A stretch of 64,000 nt of DNA from an uncultured Chloroflexales bacterium (lineage in GTDB: Bacteria; Chloroflexota; Chloroflexia; Chloroflexales; Chloroflexaceae): assembly GCA_937902315.1 (NCBI GenBank), contig CALGUG010000059.1, forward strand, positions 186,001 through 250,000, given 5' to 3'. The first letter of the stretch is position 1. Every line of letters begins with the position of its first letter. The position numbers and the translations under genes are program-made. Below are positions 16,763-24,546 of this stretch, one piece after another. Under the pieces are notes generated by a model, which saw only the letters and a list, made by a program, of their open reading frames with translations, was not told the DNA's origin and did no database searches.

Positions 16763-17151
16763 CGAATCGCAGCCCTGCAGGCTTTGTGTATGTGAGCACA
16801 TTTTTACAGTTGGGGTTTCTTTCTTGTAAATAGCTAGTATCCAGTGTAGTATACCAATAAGCGCTAAGAGTATAGTAAAATAGAAGCACTCATGAAAGCG
16901 GTTTCGTCTTTGTAAGCTAACATAATGCCTAACGTATGTAGAGCTAAAGACGAGCGAGATAACAATCTAGAGCGTGGAGAAACAAGTCTATCTCACAGAG
17001 CTCTACCTTAAAGCTATACAGCTTTGTGTAGGGCAACAATAAGGGCGATTCTCTAAAAGATGATACGGCTCGTGTGGTAGTGAAGCTGATCGATGTGATG
17101 TAAATGATTTCGCTAGAAAGCTCGTGTACAATAGTGGAGTTTAGATAATCA
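16763..17151. other. AT-rich gap before allE
   Basis: About 390 bp without a credible gene or repeat copy. Several weak -10-like boxes (for example TAGTAT and TATAGT around 16850-16880) are present, but none has a convincing -35. It probably contains the promoter of the allE-2H-UAH unit. Confidence 0.4.
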
Positions 17152-17904
17152 ATGAGTGATCTTTTTGGTTTCACACGCAGTATCGTCAAGCACAATTATG
17201 CGCTCTTTACACCAGATGGTTTAGTAAAAAGTCCGCTGCAGGGCTGGCATGATTACGAATGTTATGTTGTCATCAGCCCATCACTTGGAGCCCGTTTTGT
17301 TCAACTCTTGATCAACTTGGGCGGCGAAGGGAGAGGTAGCAGCCCCGCAAGCCCCCAAGAAATGGTTGTGTTCGTCCTTGAAGGTGCAATCCAGTTGACG
17401 GTGGGTACAGAAAGCACTCAACTCTCAACAGGAGGGTTTGCGTATCTGCCACCACAACAGGCGTATACACTTCAATCACAACAGGCTCATACGCGCTTGT
17501 TAGCATTCCAGCGAACCTATACGCCGCTTGAAGGACACGACGTACCTGGCTTTTTGGCAGGTAACGAGTCCGAGATCGAAGGCGTCCCTTTTCTTGGTGA
17601 TGAAGCAGCACTGCTGAAGACACTCTTGCCCGATATTCCTGCCTTCGACATGGCAGTCAATATCTTCACATTCGCACCGGGAGCCACCTTGCCTATGGTT
17701 GAAACACATATTATGGAACATGGTATGTTGATGATCCAAGGGCAAGGAATCTATCGTCTCGGCGATGATTGGCACCCGATTCAGGCAGGTGATGCTGTCT
17801 GGATGGGGTCTTACTGTCCACAATGGTTTGTTGCGACAGGCAAGACTCCGGCACGCTATATCTACTATAAGGATGTCAACCGCGACCCGCTAACATCCCA
17901 ATAG
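17152..17904 (+). CDS. allE: (S)-ureidoglycine aminohydrolase (bicupin)
   Basis: This Mn-dependent bicupin releases ammonia from (S)-ureidoglycine to give (S)-ureidoglycolate. The 250-residue length fits. Visible landmarks are GWHDYECYVVISPSLGARF near residue 27, the first cupin (MVVFVLEGAIQLTVG near 74 and GGFAYLPPQQAYTL near 98), and the second cupin with the metal-binding pattern METHIMEHGMLMIQGQGIY near 183, ending in AVWMGSYCPQWFVATGK and YIYYKDVNRDP. These are close to plant UGlyAH and E. coli AllE/YlbA. It stands 66 nt before the 2H-like gene and begins the last part of the ureide cluster. Confidence 0.92.
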   Translation: MSDLFGFTRSIVKHNYALFTPDGLVKSPLQGWHDYECYVVISPSLGARFVQLLINLGGEGRGSSPASPQEMVVFVLEGAIQLTVGTESTQLSTGGFAYLPPQQAYTLQSQQAHTRLLAFQRTYTPLEGHDVPGFLAGNESEIEGVPFLGDEAALLKTLLPDIPAFDMAVNIFTFAPGATLPMVETHIMEHGMLMIQGQGIYRLGDDWHPIQAGDAVWMGSYCPQWFVATGKTPARYIYYKDVNRDPLTSQ

Positions 17905-17970
17905 TGTTCGGCAAGCGGACTGATCGATTCGACGCGCATTCTGTTCTTTGCAAAGTGGATTGAACGTGTA

Positions 17971-18552
17971 ATGACGGCCACAATTCGCACAGCTCAACCT
18001 GGTGATGTTTTTGTGCTGCTTGAGCCAAATATCGAAGAGGCCAATGAAGTTCGTCGTCGACAGATGGAGCTCCAGGCCGCACTAGGTGGGCGTATTTCCG
18101 AACCACTGCATTTGACCTGCCAACGGTTTGAGGTCACCGACGAACGTCGTTTCGACCATGTGCTCGAGACGCTCAAGTCGACCTTACAAGAGCTGCCAGC
18201 CTTTGCGCTCACCGCCAATGGCTACATACCGCTCTTCTCGCGTTTCCGTCAGACCTATATTCTCAAGTGGTATGTGCAAGAAACGCCTGCGCTGCGCCAT
18301 TTAGGCGCTTTGCTGGAAAGTACCTTGATCACTGCTCGAGCCATACCCTATTTTCGCTACTCGGCAGGTTGGATAGCAACGCTGATCACAGCACTGGAAG
18401 GATTGCCCGACCTACCAGACGATCATCGTTTATCGCGGAACGATTTTCCGTTCCACCTGTTCACCGCTCGCCACGTTTTGGTAACACGCCTTCGCAGCGG
18501 GCGAGAGTTTGAGACGATTATGCGCTTTCCTTTGGCAGAAGGCGATTCATGA
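17971..18552 (+). CDS. 2H-phosphoesterase-like protein, coupled to ureidoglycolate amidohydrolase
   Basis: A 193-residue protein without a firm family. The pattern SEPLHLTCQRF near residue 43 (HxT motif on a strand), a long helix (RRFDHVLETLKSTLQELPAF), and a second half with FPFHLFTARHVLVTRL resembles the 2'-5' RNA ligase-like 2H fold, but the second HxT motif is not intact. Its TGA overlaps the ATG of the next gene (ATGA, 18549-18552), so translation is coupled to the ureidoglycolate amidohydrolase. It is therefore probably relevant to ureide breakdown or regulation of it. It could also be an unrelated ligand-binding protein. Its function is not known. Confidence 0.6.
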   Translation: MTATIRTAQPGDVFVLLEPNIEEANEVRRRQMELQAALGGRISEPLHLTCQRFEVTDERRFDHVLETLKSTLQELPAFALTANGYIPLFSRFRQTYILKWYVQETPALRHLGALLESTLITARAIPYFRYSAGWIATLITALEGLPDLPDDHRLSRNDFPFHLFTARHVLVTRLRSGREFETIMRFPLAEGDS

Positions 18553-19796
18553 CGCAGAAACTGACAATCGACCGCGACCGCCTACTCGATGAACTGACGC
18601 AGTTGGCTCGCTTTTCCGATGCGCCAGCGCCAGCCGTAACGCGCATTTTGTGGAGCAAGACCGACCAAGAGGCGCGCAAGTACGTTGCCGAGCTTTGTCG
18701 CCAAGCGGGTTTATCGATCCGCGAAGACTCGGTGGGTAATCTTTTTGCGCGTTGGCAAGGCGGCGATCCCGAGCTGCCTGCCATTGCGACCGGTTCACAT
18801 ATCGATGCCATTCCGAACGCTGGTATGTACGATGGCACCGTAGGAGTGTTGGGGCCGATTGAGGCCTTTCGGGCCTTGCAACGAGCGGGCTTTCAACCGC
18901 GCCGTTCGTTGGAACTTGTGCTCTTTAATGCCGAAGAGCCAACCCGTTTTGGCATAGGCTGTTTAGGCAGCCGAATCATGGCGGGCACGCTCTCTGACGA
19001 GCAACTTTTTGCGTTGCACGACGCCCAAGGGGCAAGTTTTGAAGAGCTACGCAGTCAAGCGGGTTTTGGTGGGCAGCCGATCGATCAAGCGCGGCTTCAT
19101 CAAGGGCACTACGCAGCCTTTATTGAGCTGCATATCGAACAAGGGCCGCTGCTCGAACGGGCTGGCATCCCGATCGGGATCGTAAAGAGCATTGCAGCCC
19201 CGAGCAGTTTGCGTTTACGCCTCACGGGCGAAGGGGGCCACGCTGGCGCCGTCTTGATGCACGAACGACGTGACGCTCTCTTAGCGGCCGCCGAGATCGC
19301 ACTGGCCGTCGAGCGCGCCGCCCTCGAAAGCGGAAGCCCCGATACCGTCGCCACCACAGGCGTATTGCAGATCGAACCCGGCGCGATCAACAGCATTCCG
19401 CATAGCGCTCTGCTCGAAATCGATCTACGCGATGTCTCGTTAGACCATCGCAACAAAGCCCTTCACCAGCTTCAAAACGCTATCGCTTCGATCTGTCAAC
19501 AACGCTCCATCAGCTGGGAACTCGAAACCTTGAATGCAGACCCGCCCGCAACCTGCGATCCACGCCTTATCGCGACGATCGAACAGGTTTGCCACGACCT
19601 CGCCATCGACTACCAGCAGATGGTCAGCCGCGCCTATCACGATACGCTCTTTATGGCACGCCTCAGCCCGGTGTGCATGATCTTTATTCCGTGCCGTGAT
19701 GGTGTCAGCCATCGCCCCGATGAGTACGCAGCTCCCGACGATATCGCGCGCGGCGTTGAGGTACTCGCTCATAGCCTCCAGCGCCTCGCTGCTTAG
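18549..19796 (+). CDS. Ureidoglycolate amidohydrolase (plant-type UAH)
   Basis: A 415-residue M20-family enzyme that converts (S)-ureidoglycolate to glyoxylate, CO2 and two ammonia. It resembles, as I remember it, Arabidopsis UAH motif by motif: TGSHIDAIPNAGMYDGTVGV, FNAEEPTRFGIGCLGSR, AFIELHIEQGPLLE, GGHAGAVLM, GAINSIPHSALLEIDLRD, DPPATCDPRL, SRAYHDTLFMARLSP and FIPCRDGVSHRPDEY. The EEPTRFG and SRAYHD motifs separate it from the upstream allantoate amidohydrolase (ADEEGLRY, SGAGHDG). It overlaps the preceding gene by 4 nt and is followed by a strong terminator, so it ends the pathway and the transcript. A bacterial carbamoylase of the same family remains a minor alternative. Confidence 0.88.
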   Translation: MTQKLTIDRDRLLDELTQLARFSDAPAPAVTRILWSKTDQEARKYVAELCRQAGLSIREDSVGNLFARWQGGDPELPAIATGSHIDAIPNAGMYDGTVGVLGPIEAFRALQRAGFQPRRSLELVLFNAEEPTRFGIGCLGSRIMAGTLSDEQLFALHDAQGASFEELRSQAGFGGQPIDQARLHQGHYAAFIELHIEQGPLLERAGIPIGIVKSIAAPSSLRLRLTGEGGHAGAVLMHERRDALLAAAEIALAVERAALESGSPDTVATTGVLQIEPGAINSIPHSALLEIDLRDVSLDHRNKALHQLQNAIASICQQRSISWELETLNADPPATCDPRLIATIEQVCHDLAIDYQQMVSRAYHDTLFMARLSPVCMIFIPCRDGVSHRPDEYAAPDDIARGVEVLAHSLQRLAA

Positions 19797-19822
19797 CGAA
19801 CCTTAGCCTTAACCCTAGACAC

Positions 19823-19860
19823 GACAGGACGTTGTAGCAGGCGGCGTCCTGTCTTTTTTT
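19823..19860 (+). terminator. Rho-independent terminator of the ureide cluster
   Basis: GACAGGACG pairs with CGTCCTGTC across a 13-nt loop and is followed directly by seven T residues. Confidence 0.9.
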
Positions 19861-19959
19861 CTATCGAAGCAGCATGCAGCTTCGCGTGTCTATACCACAT
19901 TTGCTAGCTGCCTTTAACGCTCTGGCGGCGAAGTATCTAGCCCTCATCCAGCCCTCACC

Positions 19960-19976
19960 GCGTCCGCCTACGGCTA
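19960..19976 (-). repeat. Dispersed repeat core, copy 3 (minus)
   Basis: GCGTCCGCCTACGGCTA lies in a 770-bp gap. It faces copy 4 (20381), and the nested mobile element at 20028 lies between them. Confidence 0.85.
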
Positions 19977-20017
19977 TCAGAGCGGCTAGCTGCCTCCTCC
20001 CCAGCCCTTCTCCCGCC

Positions 20018-20235
20018 ATTGCGGGAGCTATGCATTACCCAAAAGTCGTGTCGGCAGCAAAAGGCGATCGTTGGCATACCATCACAAGAGTATCCTTGAG
20101 AGCACAGAACTCAGAGAGCTTGTATGCGATTTCGCTACGCGAAACCGCATACAACATCAACATTCACCCCCGAGGGGTGAAGGCAGATAACGCTGACCGT
20201 ATGTCGATTTGTGGCTAATGTACAGATTGCGGGAG
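20018..20235 (+). mobile_element. MITE-like element, copy 1, with 10-bp target duplication
   Basis: A 198-bp element (20028-20225) has imperfect ~22-bp inverted ends: CTATGCATTACCCAAAAGTCG on the left and CGATTTGTGGCTAATGTACAG on the right. It is flanked on both sides by ATTGCGGGAG (20018-20027 and 20226-20235). The target is the loop side of a CCCTTCTCCCGC...GCGGGAGAAGGG palindrome. An inner palindrome (20120-20154, TTGTATGCG to CGCATACAA) is private to this copy. A homologous copy sits at 48029-48209 in the opposite orientation. No transposase is encoded. Confidence 0.8.
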
Positions 20236-20380
20236 AAGGGAGCGCGCCCGTGCTAGAGCCAAAACCCTACAATTCCATATCCGCTCTTTCTGTTTGATAC
20301 GAAATCCGCTTGAATCGTTGGATTTTGGGCTGGTCTTTGGGCACACAGCTACAACAGCGTGGTTTTGGGCGAGCTGTTGA

Positions 20381-20397
20381 TAGCCGTAGGCGGACGC
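20381..20397 (+). repeat. Dispersed repeat core, copy 4 (plus)
   Basis: TAGCCGTAGGCGGACGC, preceded by GAGCTGTTGA as in copies 13 and 14, and followed by TTTGGGGAAGGGACCAAGCCGCCA, shared with copy 5. Confidence 0.85.
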
Positions 20398-20569
20398 GCT
20401 AGCCGCCCTCTTTGGGGAAGGGACCAAGCCGCCAAAGTGCTGAAGTGGTCAAGCCAATACGCCAGCATAGGAGCTGCTTGCCTTTTTGCACTGTGTCTCT
20501 ATGGATAAATATGCTATAGTTATGCTGGCAATTCTCTTCGTGATATGAGAGATCTCTGGTAGTCGCTTT

Positions 20570-22672
20570 ATGAGATATCTATCTATGAATGTAGCCGTTG
20601 TACAGCGTATTGTGCATGTGTCGCTTGTTATGCTTTTTTGCGCATCGTGCACAATGCTAAGTTCGCCTGTGGAGCCATCGCAGGTACCGACTGTACCTGA
20701 GCTGAGCGTCGTAGAAACGCCAACCTTGGAACCCATCCCCCCACTCGATGCCGAATTCCGTTCAACAGCTGGTGGTTTCTCCTTACGCTATCCCAGAGGC
20801 TGGGCGACCGCCGAGGAGAATGGGGCCTTCACGCTCGCCGCTAATCAGCAACAGTTGCAGACTAGCGTGCCCGGTCCGACCTTAATCCTGAAGATCGATT
20901 CCGTTCCGCTCGAGTTGCTGGCCGCTCAGTATGGCGAAGACGCCGTCAAAGAGGCCGAGAACTTCTTTGGCGTGAGTGTAGCGGGCATTCAGAGCACCAG
21001 TGTTCAAATCGGTGAGCCGAGCGAGACAGCTGTTGGCGATCAAACTGGCCTCGGCGCGGACTTAGTGAGCGAAAGCCTAAGCGGCCGCATCATCGCCGTA
21101 CTGGCACCCTACCAAGGGGTTCGCATTTTGGCTCAGTCGAGCCCCTACGCTTGGGGCCAGCAGTCGCAATTGCTCGATCAGATCTTGGAGAGCATGGAGT
21201 TCTTTGCTCCTCCTCCGCCGCCAACGCCCACCCCTTCGCCCGATCAGGCCATTCAGCCCGAGCTGTTAATGGCTGCCGATGCCCAAGACATTCAAGATGA
21301 AGGCTTTGTCTTGCGCTTGGGCGGCTCAAGCGGCCCCAGAAACGCTCGCTTTGCCAGCGCGCGCGGTCTGGCGCTCGGCCCCGATGGCATGCTCTATCTA
21401 GCCGAAAGTAGCCAAGGCGTGTGGGTCTTCGAGAGCGATGGAACCTTTGTGCAAGCCTTTGGCAAGACCGATCTGCTCGATGCCTACGATGTGGCTGTCG
21501 CTGCCAACGGCGATATCTACGTGGCCGACTTTGGGCGCAATGCGGTGGCGCGCTTCTCGTCCGATGGCAGCTACTTGGGCCGCTGGGGCGAAACGGGCGA
21601 TCAACCTGGCCAGTTCGGCCTCTTGGCTCCGCAACGCATCGCGATCGGCGCCGACAACACCATCTACGCGCTTGATAGTCGCGTTCAGCCCGACAACACA
21701 ACCATCAGCCGCGTATTGCAGTTCAAGGCTGAAGATGGCAGCTTCATTCGCGAGATTACGCTGCCGAGCGGATCTTCGCCCAACGACCTGACCGTCGACG
21801 GCGAGGGCAATATCTATCTGGCCGAGACCTTCGGTGGGGTTGTGCTCAAGCTCGACAAAGATGGCAATCTGATCAGTCGACTGGGCGACCAAGCTGTGCC
21901 GCAGGGCATCACAGCGGGCGCGCTCGACCTCGATGCTCAAGGCAATGTCTACGTTGCCACTTGGGGCAGCGGCATCGTAAAGATCGCTCCTACCGGCGCG
22001 CTCTTGGCGAGCGGCGGTGTGAGTGTGCGCGAGGGCAATGTGCCCAAACCGGGCGAATTTAGCTTGCCCAGCGGCATTGCGGTCTTGCCGAACGGCACCG
22101 TCTGGGTCAGCGATAACAGCGGTGAATACAGCGCGATAACCGCTATGCGCTTGGTCAACGACGCTCTAACCGACCCGACCGCCCAAGCCCTGGCGACCGC
22201 AGCGGCCATCGCCAATGCGACCCCGACTCCGGTGCGCAGCCCGGGCCAGTCGTGGGTTGCCAGTGCAACCGCTTCGAGCGAGTACGACCTCGACTACTCG
22301 GTCTCGAATATCATCGGACCTCCCAATGTAAGCGGCTGTGTCTCTGGCGGCGGTTCATGGGCCTCAGCCGATCCCAACGGCCTTGAGACGGTTGAAGTGC
22401 GCTTCACCGAGCCGCTCTTTGCAACCGGCATCAACGTCTATCAGAACCATCAGCCGGGCTTTATCACTCAGATCGAGCTGATCGATGAGCGTGGCACCAG
22501 CACACAGGTCTATAGCGCCACCGCGCAGCTGAGCCCGACTTGTCCGCTGGTCTTGACCGTGCCCGTCTCGCAAACGCTCTTCCGGGTGGTGGGCGCTAAG
22601 CTTACGGTAGACCAACGCAGCGGCGCCAGCTGGAGCGAGATCGACGCGATTGAGCTGGTTGGCTTCAAATAG
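20570..22672 (+). CDS. NHL-repeat lipoprotein with C-terminal jelly-roll domain
   Basis: A 700-residue exported protein. The N-terminus is a lipoprotein signal (IVHVSLVMLFCASC, Cys27), followed by a Pro/Thr/Glu-rich linker. Residues ~60-215 form a domain resembling PsbP/DUF1795-type proteins (FSLRYPRGWATAEENGAF). A Pro/Thr linker then leads to an NHL beta-propeller at ~240-530 with repeated GPDGMLYLAESS, ANGDIYVADFGRNAVARF, GEGNIYLAET and AQGNVYVATWG strands. Residues ~560-700 form a discoidin-like jelly roll (ATASSEYDLDYSVSNIIGPP ... ASWSEIDAIELVGF). It is probably anchored on the outside of the membrane and binds carbohydrate or protein partners. ATG 20585 is an alternative start. Confidence 0.85.
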   Translation: MRYLSMNVAVVQRIVHVSLVMLFCASCTMLSSPVEPSQVPTVPELSVVETPTLEPIPPLDAEFRSTAGGFSLRYPRGWATAEENGAFTLAANQQQLQTSVPGPTLILKIDSVPLELLAAQYGEDAVKEAENFFGVSVAGIQSTSVQIGEPSETAVGDQTGLGADLVSESLSGRIIAVLAPYQGVRILAQSSPYAWGQQSQLLDQILESMEFFAPPPPPTPTPSPDQAIQPELLMAADAQDIQDEGFVLRLGGSSGPRNARFASARGLALGPDGMLYLAESSQGVWVFESDGTFVQAFGKTDLLDAYDVAVAANGDIYVADFGRNAVARFSSDGSYLGRWGETGDQPGQFGLLAPQRIAIGADNTIYALDSRVQPDNTTISRVLQFKAEDGSFIREITLPSGSSPNDLTVDGEGNIYLAETFGGVVLKLDKDGNLISRLGDQAVPQGITAGALDLDAQGNVYVATWGSGIVKIAPTGALLASGGVSVREGNVPKPGEFSLPSGIAVLPNGTVWVSDNSGEYSAITAMRLVNDALTDPTAQALATAAAIANATPTPVRSPGQSWVASATASSEYDLDYSVSNIIGPPNVSGCVSGGGSWASADPNGLETVEVRFTEPLFATGINVYQNHQPGFITQIELIDERGTSTQVYSATAQLSPTCPLVLTVPVSQTLFRVVGAKLTVDQRSGASWSEIDAIELVGFK

Positions 22673-22700
22673 TTCGCAAACCTTGTAGGGCCTAACAAAC

Positions 22701-22739
22701 GGTCTCTGTTGCCAAGCACGGCAGCAGAGACCTTTTTTT
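22701..22739 (+). terminator. Rho-independent terminator after the NHL lipoprotein
   Basis: GGTCTCTGTTGCC pairs with GGCAGCAGAGACC (one G-T pair) across a short loop and is followed by seven T residues. Confidence 0.9.
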
Positions 22740-22743
22740 GGCT

Positions 22744-22950
22744 ATTACCAAATCCATTTAAAGACTTGCGCTTGTATAACGCGGAAAAATACAAGTGGAG
22801 GAAAGGCTTGCGCGGGATTTGGCGCTACAGCGCGAAATTTCACACAACAAAAAGAGACAAGTTTTACTCTGCCGAAGACCAAATAGAAGGTAATCAAGCG
22901 GATTTGTTGTTATAACGCGGAAAAATACAGGTGGAGGAAAGGCTTGCGCG
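22744..22950 (+). repeat. MITE-like CGAAGGCCAAA family copy with a 39-bp direct duplication
   Basis: It starts TTACCAAATCC..TTTAAAGACTTG and has the TCTGCCGAAGACCAAAT body (22868-22884) and AAGCGGATTTGTT end typical of the family. A 39-bp stretch (22776-22814) is repeated at 22912-22950 with one mismatch, so part of the element was duplicated in tandem. Confidence 0.65.
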
Positions 22951-23572
22951 AGGTTCGGCGCGCTAGAGCGAAATCGAACAAACGAAGCACGCTTGCATTG
23001 CGGGATTTTGAGGCGACCTTTCGGTACAGCTATAGACCTCGGGTGGCGGGCGGGATGTTGGTAGCCGCAGGCGGACGCGGTTAAGAGCTTTGTTGGGGAA
23101 GGGACCAAGCCGCTAAAGCGCTTGATTGATAAGTCGAATTAATCTTGCAAATGTAGTGTCACATACTAAAAAAGAAGAACCTTATTTTTTTTAATCGCTA
23201 TTAGCAAAAAGCTTTTCTGTTGCTGACTACGATGGGCTTTCGTAGGATTTTTCTGAAAAATATTGCTATTCTTTCGTTTGATCTATAGCAGTCGCTAGCT
23301 TGTTGATATTTTCGATCATATTATGTTTTATTCTACATTCGTTCCATAAAAATAATTTTTCGTGATACAAAATTAACTGTGTTATAATTTGTTTCATTAA
23401 TGTTCAAATCAAAAGAAAAAGTGAATATTATCGATATTAGTAGAAAATGCTCACTTTTTCATGCTAAGCATCAATAACAGTGACTTAGCGAGATTTCCCT
23501 TATCAGTATAGCCGAATCGGCCATTAGTGACACATACTTGGTTGAGCATAGAGATTGTTGGCTTAGGATCTA
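22951..23572. other. Repeat-bearing then AT-rich gap upstream of the PAS-STAS gene
   Basis: 22951-23110 continues repeat sequence, including core copy 5. 23130-23480 is strikingly AT-rich with poly-A and poly-T patches and no credible gene. The promoter of the PAS-STAS gene should be here, but no clear -35/-10 pair was singled out. Confidence 0.45.
23062..23078 (+). repeat. Dispersed repeat core, copy 5 (plus, variant)
   Basis: TAGCCGCAGGCGGACGC differs from the core by one base. It is followed by TTGGGGAAGGGACCAAGCCGCTA, the same tail as copy 4. Confidence 0.8.
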
Positions 23573-23590
23573 TTGAGTGGAGATTGTTGC

Positions 23591-24427
23591 ATGATGGATG
23601 TGCAGGAGCCTAATAACCCCTTTCTGGTCTCAAAGAACCTCATTATGGACGTGCCCCTTGCACTGGCGGTCTACGATGCCGAAGGAAATTTTCTCTTTCA
23701 TAACAAAGCCTGCGAAGCGTTCTTAGGAGTCTCTGCTGCGGAACTGCAAGGGCACAATATTTTGCGAGATCCCCAAAGCGCCCAGAATGGCTCACACGAG
23801 ATGTTTAAGGAGGTGTTGGCTGGTCGGGTCTATGACCGTGGGACGATCTCGTTGTATAAAAATGTCGGGGGTGTTGAAGGTCGCGATCGTTGGTTGAGTC
23901 CGCTCGCTTTCCCGCTTGGAGACGTACAAAACGGCGTGCCTTATGTGGCGATCTTTTATCGCGATGTGACCGCACAGGTCGAACAACAAAACATACTCCA
24001 ACATGCTCAAGAATCCTTAGCCGAGCAACAGCAGATCATTCAAGAGCTCTCAAGCCCGGTGGTGCGCATTTGGGAAGGCATTCTGTTGCTGCCGCTGGTG
24101 GGCGTGGTCGATGCTAACCGCTCGATGCTGATTACCGAGCGCTTGCTCGAGGCGATTGTGCGCTACGAAGCCGAGTTCGTGATTGTCGATATCACGGGCG
24201 TGCACGCTGTCGATGAGACGACCGCTCACTATCTGCTGTTGTTAACCAAGGCGACCAGCCTGCTGGGCAGTACGGTCATTTTGGTGGGCATTAGCAGCGA
24301 GGTGGCCCAAGCGATCGTCGCCCTTGATGTCGATCTCTCACAGATCCGAACCTTTGCCGATCTGCAGGCCGGTTTAGCCTATACCTTCTCGGAGCTTAAC
24401 TTCGAAGTAGTGAAAAAAGCAGCCTAA
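23591..24427 (+). CDS. PAS-STAS protein (RsbR-like)
   Basis: With ATG 23591 (GGAG 8 nt upstream; a TTG 18 nt earlier is also open) the protein has 278 residues. Residues ~15-125 form a PAS sensor (VPLALAVYDAEGNFLFHNKA and AFLGVSAAELQG). A coiled-coil linker follows (VEQQNILQHAQESLAEQQQI). The rest is a STAS domain (VVRIWEGILLLPLVGVVDANRSMLITERLL and FVIVDITGVHAVDETTAHYL). This is the layout of RsbR co-antagonists of stressosomes and of related light or redox sensors in Chloroflexi. The phosphorylatable position is a Thr in the DETTAHYL region. No anti-sigma or kinase partner is adjacent. Confidence 0.85.
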   Translation: MMDVQEPNNPFLVSKNLIMDVPLALAVYDAEGNFLFHNKACEAFLGVSAAELQGHNILRDPQSAQNGSHEMFKEVLAGRVYDRGTISLYKNVGGVEGRDRWLSPLAFPLGDVQNGVPYVAIFYRDVTAQVEQQNILQHAQESLAEQQQIIQELSSPVVRIWEGILLLPLVGVVDANRSMLITERLLEAIVRYEAEFVIVDITGVHAVDETTAHYLLLLTKATSLLGSTVILVGISSEVAQAIVALDVDLSQIRTFADLQAGLAYTFSELNFEVVKKAA

Positions 24428-24463
24428 CTCGCTGCAAAAAAACCTCAACAGTAGCTAAAGAGC

Positions 24464-24499
24464 GCGAGGAGTGGTGCTTATCGATGCACCACTCCTCGC
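24464..24499 (+). terminator. Perfect 14-bp hairpin after the PAS-STAS gene
   Basis: GCGAGGAGTGGTGC pairs perfectly with GCACCACTCCTCGC over an 8-nt loop between convergent genes. No long T run follows, so it may act as a transcript end stabiliser. Confidence 0.6.
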
Positions 24500-24546
24500 A
24501 ATAAACTCGTTTCCTCTCTCGCAGGCTAAAAACACAAAGTGATCTA

